From an uncultured Oscillospiraceae bacterium (GTDB lineage Bacteria > Bacillota > Clostridia > Oscillospirales > Oscillospiraceae): a stretch of 35,591 nucleotides of DNA. Within the stretch, counting starts at the first letter, position 1. Every line of letters starts with the position of its first letter. The notes under the pieces are model-generated. The model made no database searches. It worked only from the letters and a program-made list of their open reading frames with translations, and was not told the origin of the DNA. Shown here in pieces: positions 29,716 to 35,591 of this stretch. The stretch is taken from NCBI GenBank assembly GCA_947600025.1, contig CANQFY010000013.1, positions 1-35,591 of the forward strand, given 5' to 3'. Made by a program: the position numbers and the translations under genes.

Positions 29716-31068
29716 TCAATCTTTCCGGGATAAAAGCGCGATCGTCTCTACATGGGCGCAGCGGGGGAAGAGGTCGAAGGCTTGGGCGGCGGCGAGGCGG
29801 TAGCCGTGGGTCTTGAGGAGCGCCACATCCCGGGCCAGGGTGGCCGGGTCGCAGGAAATATAGGTCAGGCGCCGAGGGGCCAGGCTGGCAATGGCCTGGA
29901 CGGCCTCCCCGCTCAGGCCCTTCCGGGGCGGGTCCACCACGATGGCGTCCGGCTGCAGCCCCTGCTCCAGGAGGGACTGGGCCGCCGCGCCGGCGTCCCG
30001 GCAGAGAAATTCCACGTTTTGGACGCCGTTCCGGGCGGCGTTTTCCCGGGCGTCTTCCACCGCCTGGGGGATCACCTCCACCCCCAGCACCTTCCCCGCC
30101 CGCCGGGCCAGGACCAGAGTGATGGTCCCCACGCCGCAGTACAGGTCCAGGGCAGTGTCCCGGTCGGTCAGCTCCGTCAGCTCCATGGCGGCCTGGTACA
30201 GCCGCTGGGCTTGGTCGTGGTTCACCTGGTAGAAGGACCGGGCGGAGAGCCGAAAGGTCAGGCCGCAGAGAGTGTCCTCAATATAGCCGGGGCCCCAGAG
30301 AGTCCAAAATTCCTCCCCCAAAATGGTGTTGCCCGGCTTCTCGTTGATGGACAGCACCAGGCTGCGAAAGCCCGGGACGGTTTTCAGGCTGGCGATCAGT
30401 GCCTCCTTTTTGGGAAGGCCGTGGCCGTTCACCACCAGACACACCAAAATCTGGCCGGACACCGCCCCCTTCCGGACGAAAATGTGCCGGACCAGGCCGG
30501 TGTGGGCGGTCTCGTCATAAGGCGGGATCTGATAGCGGTTCATGTGGGCCAGGACCAGGTCCTTCACCCGGTCCATCTCCTCCGGCAGCAGCAGGCACCG
30601 GGCGCAGGGCACCACCTGATGGGTCCCCGCCCGGAAAAAGCCGGCCTGGGCATGGCCGGGGCGGCCCGTCAGCTGGTACTGGGCCTTGTTCCGATAGCCC
30701 CGCCAGTCCCGGGCAGCGGTGAGGGGCACGGACTCCAGGGACTCCCCCGCCAGGCGATTCAGGGCCTGGCGGACCCGCTCCGCCTTCAGGCGGCATTCCT
30801 CGGCGTAGTCCATGTGCTGGAAGACACAGCCGCCGCAGAGCTTGGCCAGGGGGCAGGTCCGGTTCACCCGGTGGGGGGAGGGCTCCAAGATTTCTACCAG
30901 CTTCCCCGCCGCCCAGGTCTTGCCCACATGCTCGATCCGCAGCCGGACCCGCTCTCCGGCGATGGCGTTGGGGAGGAACACCGCCTGGCCGTCGATTTTG
31001 GCGATACCCCGGCCGTCGGAGGTGTAGTCCGTGACCACGGCCTCTAAAATTTGACCCTTTTCGATCAT
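29716..31068 (-). CDS. rlmD: 23S rRNA (uracil-5-)-methyltransferase, RlmD/RlmCD family
   Basis: 450 aa. An N-terminal TRAM domain (1-60) binds RNA. Cysteines C72, C78, C81 and C155 or C158 can hold the 4Fe-4S cluster of the RlmD type. The methyltransferase domain has DLYCGVGTITLVLARR, VVDPPRKG and the nucleophile in SCDPATLARD. Firmicutes often have one RlmCD enzyme for both U747 and U1939; which site is used here cannot be told. The ATG overlaps the GNAT stop (ATGA). Confidence 0.93.
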   Translation of the reverse strand: MIEKGQILEAVVTDYTSDGRGIAKIDGQAVFLPNAIAGERVRLRIEHVGKTWAAGKLVEILEPSPHRVNRTCPLAKLCGGCVFQHMDYAEECRLKAERVRQALNRLAGESLESVPLTAARDWRGYRNKAQYQLTGRPGHAQAGFFRAGTHQVVPCARCLLLPEEMDRVKDLVLAHMNRYQIPPYDETAHTGLVRHIFVRKGAVSGQILVCLVVNGHGLPKKEALIASLKTVPGFRSLVLSINEKPGNTILGEEFWTLWGPGYIEDTLCGLTFRLSARSFYQVNHDQAQRLYQAAMELTELTDRDTALDLYCGVGTITLVLARRAGKVLGVEVIPQAVEDARENAARNGVQNVEFLCRDAGAAAQSLLEQGLQPDAIVVDPPRKGLSGEAVQAIASLAPRRLTYISCDPATLARDVALLKTHGYRLAAAQAFDLFPRCAHVETIALLSRKD

Positions 31069-31532
31069 AGCCCCTCCTCCAAAAAGATCCGCTGGGGCGT
31101 AAAGCCCTGGGCAGCGTAGAACGCCCGGGCGTCATCGTTGAAGGCCCAGACATTTAAGGTGACATCGTCAAAGCCCCGCTCCCTGGCGTAGGCCCGGACA
31201 TGGGCCAGGAGGGCCGTCCCCACTCCCCGGCGGCGGTGGGCGGCGTCCACGCACAGATCGTCGATATAAAGGGTCCGCCGGTCGGTCAGGACCGGGTCGC
31301 CGGCGGTCTCCTTGTGGACGCAGAAGGCATAGCCCAGGACGGAAGCCCCCTCCCGGGCCACAAAAATGGGCCGGTCCGGCCGCCGCAGCAGCGCTTCCAG
31401 GGCGATTTCATCATATTTTTGGGCGTCGGGCCGGAACAGGTCCGGCCGGCCACGATGGTGGACCTGCCCCACCTGGCGCAGCAGGTCCAGCAGGGCGGGA
31501 ATGTCCTCAACGGCAGCGTTTTGAATGACCAT
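31065..31532 (-). CDS. GNAT family N-acetyltransferase
   Basis: 155 aa. The acetyl-CoA loop is visible in LCVDAAHRRRGVGTALL, with FYAAQGF near the C-terminus. The substrate cannot be inferred. The ATG at 31532 has AAGGAGG six bases upstream; the longer frame to 31589 runs through the promoter. It is first gene of a two-gene operon with the rRNA methyltransferase. Confidence 0.92.
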   Translation of the reverse strand: MVIQNAAVEDIPALLDLLRQVGQVHHRGRPDLFRPDAQKYDEIALEALLRRPDRPIFVAREGASVLGYAFCVHKETAGDPVLTDRRTLYIDDLCVDAAHRRRGVGTALLAHVRAYARERGFDDVTLNVWAFNDDARAFYAAQGFTPQRIFLEEGL

Positions 31533-31560
31533 GAGGCGCCTCCTTGTTTCTGATGGGCGT

Positions 31561-31589
31561 ATTGTAGCACATTTTGTTCCCGGTTGCAA
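31561..31589 (-). promoter_or_regulatory. Promoter of the GNAT-rlmD operon
   Basis: On the minus strand: -35 TTGCAA (31584-31589), 17-base spacer, -10 TACAAT (31561-31566). The self-complementary -35 is shared with the plus-strand promoter. Confidence 0.75.
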
Positions 31590-31612
31590 TGGGGGCCGGA
31601 ATGTGATACCAT
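31584..31612 (+). promoter_or_regulatory. Promoter of the radical SAM gene
   Basis: -35 TTGCAA (31584-31589), 17-base spacer, -10 TACCAT (31607-31612). The same hexamer, read on the other strand, serves the divergent operon. Confidence 0.65.
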
Positions 31613-31633
31613 GTAAGAAAAGGAGGGGATCGA

Positions 31634-32491
31634 ATGGACTATGCTACCTGCGCGCTGTGCCCCCGGATGTGCGGCGTGGACCGCGCCGCCGGGGAACTGG
31701 GCTTCTGCCGTTGCCCGGACACGGCTTTGGTGGCCAAGGTCATGCGCCACGCCTGGGAGGAGCCGGCCCTGGCGGGGCCGGGGGGCAGCGGGGCCATTTT
31801 CTTCGGCGGCTGCACCCTGGGGTGCCGATACTGCCAGAACCGGGCCATCAGCGGCGGACCGGTGGGGACCCCCATGGACGCCACCGCCCTCCGGGCGGCC
31901 ATGGAGAGCCTGATCCGGGAGGGTGCGGAAAACATCGACCTCATTACCCCCACCCATTTTCTGCCCACCATCCTCCCGGCCCTGCGGCCCAAGCTGCCGG
32001 TGCCGGTGGTGTACAACTGCGGGGGCTATGAGCGGGTAGAGACCATTGCCGCGCTGAACGGGCTGGTGGATGTGTATCTGCCAGACCTCAAGTATGCCGA
32101 CAGCGGCCTGGCCCGCCGCCTGTCCGGGGCGGAGGACTATTTTAAAACCGCCTGCCGGGCCATTGAGACCATGGCAGGCCAGGTGGGGCCTGTCCAGTGG
32201 CGGGGGGACCGGGTGGTGCGGGGCGTCATCGTCCGGCACCTGATCCTGCCGGGGCAGGTGGAAAACTCCCTGCGGGTGCTGGACTATCTGGGCGGTGCCT
32301 TTGCCCCGGGACAGATTTTGGTCAGCCTGATGCGGCAGTACACCCCCATGGGCGGCCTGCCCGCCCCCTTCGACCGGAGGGTGACGGAGGAGGAGTACCA
32401 GGCGGTGCTGAGCTGGGTCTATCTGAATCGGCTGGAAGGCTTCACCCAGGAGGCGGAAGCGGCGGATCGGCAATACATCCCGGATTTTTGA
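31634..32491 (+). CDS. Radical SAM protein, PflA-related (COG1313 type)
   Basis: 285 aa. GGCTLGCRYCQN holds the CxxxCxxC cluster motif (C60, C64, C67). Five cysteines precede it (6, 9, 13, 25, 27), in a CALCPRMCG and FCRC arrangement typical of this group and perhaps binding another metal. THFLP, YNCGGYE and VDVYLPDLKY follow. The group is annotated as putative pyruvate formate-lyase activating enzyme, but no glycyl radical enzyme gene is adjacent, so the substrate is unknown. AGGAGG lies seven bases before the ATG. Confidence 0.92.
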   Translation: MDYATCALCPRMCGVDRAAGELGFCRCPDTALVAKVMRHAWEEPALAGPGGSGAIFFGGCTLGCRYCQNRAISGGPVGTPMDATALRAAMESLIREGAENIDLITPTHFLPTILPALRPKLPVPVVYNCGGYERVETIAALNGLVDVYLPDLKYADSGLARRLSGAEDYFKTACRAIETMAGQVGPVQWRGDRVVRGVIVRHLILPGQVENSLRVLDYLGGAFAPGQILVSLMRQYTPMGGLPAPFDRRVTEEEYQAVLSWVYLNRLEGFTQEAEAADRQYIPDF

Positions 32492-32507
32492 ATATTTTTG
32501 GCAAAAT

Positions 32508-32537
32508 GCCCGCTGGGAGCCCCCGGCGGGCTTTTTT
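32508..32537 (+). terminator. Terminator of the radical SAM gene
   Basis: GCCCGC / GCGGGC stem (32508-32513 with 32526-32531) extended by G/C pairs inside the loop, then six T. Confidence 0.85.
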
Positions 32538-32554
32538 CCTGTGCAGTTGGGCAA

Positions 32555-32582
32555 TTGCATTTTTAAAGAAATGTGGTAAAAT
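32555..32582 (+). promoter_or_regulatory. Promoter of the amino-acid ABC importer operon
   Basis: -35 TTGCAT (32555-32560), 16-base spacer, -10 TAAAAT (32577-32582), about 43 bases before the permease ATG. Confidence 0.6.
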
Positions 32583-32625
32583 ATAGGAAACCGTTGCGAA
32601 CACAACCAATTTTTAGGAGACATAT

Positions 32626-33291
32626 ATGGACGGACGTCTGATCGACATTCTCATCGACTCCTTTTGGAAAATTCTGCTCCCCGGCCTTACCGCCACCATT
32701 CCCCTGACGATTATTTCCTTCTCCATCGCCATGGTCATCGCGGTGATCGTGGCGCTGATCCAATTTGCCAATATCCGGCTGCTGAAGCAGCTTTGCCGGT
32801 TTTATATCTGGGTCATTCGGGGCACCCCCCTGCTGGTGCAGCTGTTTGTAGTGTTCTACGGGCTGCCTCGGGTGGGCGTCATCATCGACCCCTTCCCGGC
32901 GGCGGTGATCGTCTTCTCCATCAACGAGGGGGCCTACTCCGCCGAGGTAGTCCGGGCGGCCCTGGAGGCGGTGCCTGCCGGGCAGATCGAGGCGGGCTAC
33001 TGCGTGGGCATGAACTATTTGCAGATCATGTGGCACATCGTCCTGCCCCAGGCCATGCGGATCGCCTTCCCGCCCCTGTCCAACTCCCTGATCGCCATGG
33101 TGAAGGACACCTCCCTGGCCGCCAACATCACCGTGGTGGAGATGTTCATGGAGACCCAGCGGATCGTGGCCCGGACCTGGGAGCCCCTGGCGCTGTACAT
33201 CGAGGTGGGGCTCATCTACCTGCTGTTCTGCACCGTGCTGACCAAGCTCCAGAGCTTCGGGGAAAAGAGGATGCGTACCTATGGAAAATAA
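32626..33291 (+). CDS. Polar amino-acid ABC transporter permease (HisM/GlnP type)
   Basis: 221 aa with five or so membrane segments. The EAA-type loop that docks the ATPase is visible ([20 protein letters not shown]), as are [12 protein letters not shown] and [16 protein letters not shown], signatures of the family. TTAGGAG lies seven bases before the ATG. It probably forms a homodimer, as no second permease is present. It overlaps the ATPase gene by 11 bases. Confidence 0.95.
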   Translation: MDGRLIDILIDSFWKILLPGLTATIPLTIISFSIAMVIAVIVALIQFANIRLLKQLCRFYIWVIRGTPLLVQLFVVFYGLPRVGVIIDPFPAAVIVFSINEGAYSAEVVRAALEAVPAGQIEAGYCVGMNYLQIMWHIVLPQAMRIAFPPLSNSLIAMVKDTSLAANITVVEMFMETQRIVARTWEPLALYIEVGLIYLLFCTVLTKLQSFGEKRMRTYGK

Positions 33292-34063
33292 CGCCATGCT
33301 GGAGGTCCGGGGCCTGAAAAAGCGGTTCGGCGACCTGGAAGTATTAAAAGGCGTGGATCTGACCGTCCATCAGGGAGACGTGGTGGCGATTTTAGGACCC
33401 AGCGGCTCGGGAAAGACCACCTTCCTGCGCTGCCTCAATTTCCTGGAGACCGCCGATGAGGGAACCCTGGTTTTTGATGGGGAGACGTTTCATCTGGGGA
33501 AGGTTCCCCGGCGGGACGTGGCCCGGCTGCGGAAAAAAACCGCCTTCGTCTTTCAGAATTACAACCTATTTCTCAACAAGACCGCCCTGCAAAACGTGAT
33601 GCTGGGGCTCCAGGTCGCCCGGAAGGTCCCCAAGGGCCGGGCGGAGGCCCGAGCCAAGGCGGCGCTGGACAAGGTGGGCCTGGCCGACCGATATAACTAC
33701 TATCCCCATCAGCTCTCCGGCGGCCAGCAGCAGCGGGTGGCCATTGCCCGGGCCCTGGCCACGGAGCCGGAAATCATCTACTTTGACGAGCCCACCTCCG
33801 CCCTGGACCCGGAGCTGATCGGGGAGGTGCTGGCGGTGATGCGGCAGCTCGCCCGGGAGGGGATGACCATGCTGGTGGTCACCCATGAGCTGCATTTTGC
33901 CCGAGAGGTCTCCAGCCAGGTGATCTTCATGGAGGGCGGGCAGGTGCTGGAATCCGGCGCTGCCGAGGCTTTCTTCCGGGACCCGAAAGAGGCCCGGACC
34001 CGGGCGTTTCTTCGTACCATCAGCGGCCGCGAGGCCGGTGAAATAGACCCCAAAAAGGAGTAA
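33281..34063 (+). CDS. Polar amino-acid ABC transporter ATP-binding protein (GlnQ type)
   Basis: 260 aa. Walker [10 protein letters not shown] (about 39-47), Q-loop FVFQNYNLF, signature LSGGQQQR, Walker [14 protein letters not shown] and the switch His in VVTHEL are all intact. The ATG at 33281 lies within the permease end with GAGG upstream; ATG 33296 is a possible shorter start. It is second gene of the importer operon. Confidence 0.97.
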   Translation: MENNAMLEVRGLKKRFGDLEVLKGVDLTVHQGDVVAILGPSGSGKTTFLRCLNFLETADEGTLVFDGETFHLGKVPRRDVARLRKKTAFVFQNYNLFLNKTALQNVMLGLQVARKVPKGRAEARAKAALDKVGLADRYNYYPHQLSGGQQQRVAIARALATEPEIIYFDEPTSALDPELIGEVLAVMRQLAREGMTMLVVTHELHFAREVSSQVIFMEGGQVLESGAAEAFFRDPKEARTRAFLRTISGREAGEIDPKKE

Positions 34064-34070
34064 GATATCT

Positions 34071-34913
34071 ATGAAAAAAATGATCGCACTATTGCTGACC
34101 GGCCTGCTGGCTCTGAGCCTGCTGACCGCCTGCGGCCCCGCGGAGCCCCAGAACACCGCCGGCAATTCCCAGTCCACGGAAGATGCCGCCGGGGCGGACC
34201 ATCTGAGCCGGATCCAGGAAGCCGGAAAGATCGTCGTGGCCATGGAGGGCACCTGGTCCCCCTGGACCTACCACGATGAAAATGACGAGCTGGTGGGCTA
34301 CGATGTGGAGGTGGCCAAGGCCATTGCCGAAAAGCTGGGCGTGGAAGTGGAATTCGTCGAGGGCGAGTTTGACGGTCTGTTCGCCGGCATGGAGGCCGGG
34401 CGGTACGACATCGTCGTGAACGGCGTGGACATCGACGAGGAGCGGGCGGAAAAGTACGACTTCTCCACCCCCTACGCCTACAATCAGACGGCGGTGATCG
34501 TGGCCATGGACAACGAGGAGATCACCTCCTTCGAGGACCTGGCGGGCAAGCACACCGCCAACACCATCACCAGCACCTACGCCAAGGTGGCGGAAAAGTA
34601 CGGCGCCACCGTCACCGGCGTGGACGACCTGGCCCAGACCTTTGAGCTGCTGCTCACCGGCCGAATCGACGCCACCCTCAACTCCGAAATGACCTTCTAC
34701 GATTACATGGCCGCCCATCCCGACGAGCAGATCAAGATCGCCGCCCTGGGGGAGGCCACCCAGACCGCCATCCCCGTGATGAAGGGCGAGGACAACGCGA
34801 CCCTGCTTGCCGCCATCAACCAGGCTCTGGCAGACCTGGCCCAGGAGGGCAAGCTCACCGAGCTGTCCAACAAGTACTTTGGCCGGGACATTTCTCAGGA
34901 TCAGCCCCAGTAA
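34071..34913 (+). CDS. Amino-acid ABC transporter substrate-binding lipoprotein
   Basis: 280 aa. The lipobox LLTAC places the lipidated Cys at residue 21, then a Gly/Asn/Ser linker leads to a family 3 binding domain with WTYHDENDELVGYDVEVAKAIAEKLG and GRYDIVVNGVDI. The sequence is closest in feel to cystine or polar amino-acid binders, but the ligand cannot be fixed by eye. Third and last gene of the importer operon; the ribosome site AAGGAG overlaps the stop of the ATPase gene. Confidence 0.95.
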   Translation: MKKMIALLLTGLLALSLLTACGPAEPQNTAGNSQSTEDAAGADHLSRIQEAGKIVVAMEGTWSPWTYHDENDELVGYDVEVAKAIAEKLGVEVEFVEGEFDGLFAGMEAGRYDIVVNGVDIDEERAEKYDFSTPYAYNQTAVIVAMDNEEITSFEDLAGKHTANTITSTYAKVAEKYGATVTGVDDLAQTFELLLTGRIDATLNSEMTFYDYMAAHPDEQIKIAALGEATQTAIPVMKGEDNATLLAAINQALADLAQEGKLTELSNKYFGRDISQDQPQ

Positions 34914-34934
34914 CACCCTTGATTTGGGAAAAAG

Positions 34935-34963
34935 CGCCCCCAAGTCCCATGGACTTGGGGGCG
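34935..34963. terminator. Bidirectional hairpin between the ABC importer and DivIVA-like genes
   Basis: Perfect 13-bp stem (34935-34947 with 34951-34963), 3-base loop. On the minus strand CTTTTTCCC follows; on the plus strand the T run is weak (TCAGTTTG). Confidence 0.8.
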
Positions 34964-35012
34964 TCAGTTTGTCAAAAGCCTTCAAATACGCCGTCCGAAA
35001 CGGGGCCGGGCG

Positions 35013-35543
35013 TTATTGCGCGGCGCTTTGGGCGATATCGGAAAGGGCCTCCTGGGTGCGGGCCAGGGTCTGGCGGCTGGCCGTCACCGCTTCCCGCAGA
35101 CGATCCACCTGGGCCTGGGTCTGCATGGTCACGGCGGCCAGCTGCTCCTCCGCCTGGGTCAGGCTCTCCCGGGCCGCCGCAAGGGCGTTCCCCGCCTGAC
35201 CGCAGAGCTGGGCCGCCCGCTCCCGGGCCATCCGCTCCGTCCGCTCGGCCCGGCGGTAAATTGCCAACTCCGCCTCGGTGCTGGCGGGATCTGTCTGCTT
35301 CGCCTTGGCCAGCTCCTGCTTTGCCTGCTCCAGCTCCTGCTTCGTCTGGGAAAGCTCCGCCTCCAAGGCCCGAACTCGGTCCGCGTCCGGCGCGCCCTGC
35401 TGGGCCGCCCGCAAAGTCTGATTCTCCGTCCGGAGACGGCTCAGCTCCGCCTGATAGCGATTGTTGATGTACTCAATATAATTCACCACATCCTCCCGGT
35501 TGAATCCCCGGAAGGCCGTTCTAAAGCTCTGATTTTCCGCCAT
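35013..35543 (-). CDS. DivIVA-like coiled-coil protein
   Basis: 176 aa. The start (SFRTAFRGFNREDVVNYIEYIN) resembles the DivIVA/GpsB N-terminal lipid-binding motif. Long coiled coils rich in Gln, Ala, Glu and Lys follow (about 30-95 and 105-175). Such proteins mark curved membrane at poles and septa or serve as cell-division scaffolds. The ATG at 35543 has AAAGGAGG nine bases upstream. A -10 TATACT lies at 35573-35578 on the minus strand; its -35 would be outside the window. Confidence 0.85.
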   Translation of the reverse strand: MAENQSFRTAFRGFNREDVVNYIEYINNRYQAELSRLRTENQTLRAAQQGAPDADRVRALEAELSQTKQELEQAKQELAKAKQTDPASTEAELAIYRRAERTERMARERAAQLCGQAGNALAAARESLTQAEEQLAAVTMQTQAQVDRLREAVTASRQTLARTQEALSDIAQSAAQ

Positions 35544-35591
35544 GGGGGCAGGCCTCCTTTCTTTCTGCAAAAAGTATACCACACCCCTCCC

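Noticed and set aside
1-35591. CRISPR array, tRNA or rRNA genes, integrase or transposase
   Set aside because: No regularly spaced repeats, no cloverleaf or rRNA-like stretch and no recombinase domain were seen in reading both strands.

Overview
The window comes from a high-GC, spore-forming, anaerobic Firmicute, most likely of the Oscillospiraceae (Flavonifractor, Oscillibacter or Lawsonibacter type). Evidence is spoIIP, a DivIVA-like coiled-coil protein, acetate kinase, M29 aminopeptidase, TmcAL, strong AGGAGG ribosome sites, consensus sigma-A promoters with 17-base spacers, and a sigma factor/anchored-protein pair of a type common in that family. No rRNA, tRNA, CRISPR array, intact transposase or phage structural gene is visible.

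Layout. (1) 1-5940, minus strand: a capsule or exopolysaccharide control operon in the order cpsB phosphatase, cpsC/Wzz, cpsD tyrosine kinase, LCP transferase and an aberrant CapD-like dehydratase, read from a clear promoter at 5910-5938. (2) 6000-7391: a PadR/HAAS membrane regulator pair whose consensus promoter has a perfect palindrome in its spacer. (3) 7392-7925: no gene, but a nested inverted-repeat element of about 460 bp resembling a MITE. (4) 7926-10346: a GH109-like oxidoreductase with an S51 peptidase, then a 5'-truncated remnant of mreB. (5) 10347-14871, minus strand: housekeeping genes (dGTPase, YigZ/IMPACT, HflX, ribosomal protein L31, M29 aminopeptidase). (6) 14933-19339, plus strand: homocysteine S-methyltransferase and BirA, a small Cys-rich membrane protein with a Glu/Pro/Ala tail, and an ECF-type sigma factor with a large membrane-anchored partner. 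(7) 19348-23195: ackA divergent from tmcAL, then an SPFH membrane protein with a ribbon-helix-helix protein behind a 37-bp palindrome. (8) 23241-25111, minus strand: spoIIP, tadA and an XRE regulator. (9) 25260-26043, plus strand: an operon of three very small genes (zinc ribbon, helical protein, sigma-region-4-like protein). (10) 26091-28067: a membrane HExxH protein overlapping rsmG. (11) 28149-29671: an AT-richer gene for a membrane-anchored NERD nuclease-like protein. (12) 29716-32491: rlmD-like methyltransferase and GNAT genes divergent from a radical SAM gene, with two promoters that appear to share one -35 hexamer. (13) 32555-34963: a complete polar amino-acid ABC importer. (14) 35013-35543: a DivIVA-like protein.

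The most promising places for undescribed biology are the SPFH/ribbon-helix-helix unit with its palindrome, the three-microgene sigma-4-like operon, the NERD locus, the aberrant CapD protein, the shared -35 divergent promoter and the MITE-like element. Many start codons were moved from the longest reading frame because the ribosome-binding site favours a downstream ATG, GTG or TTG; the reason is given in each entry.
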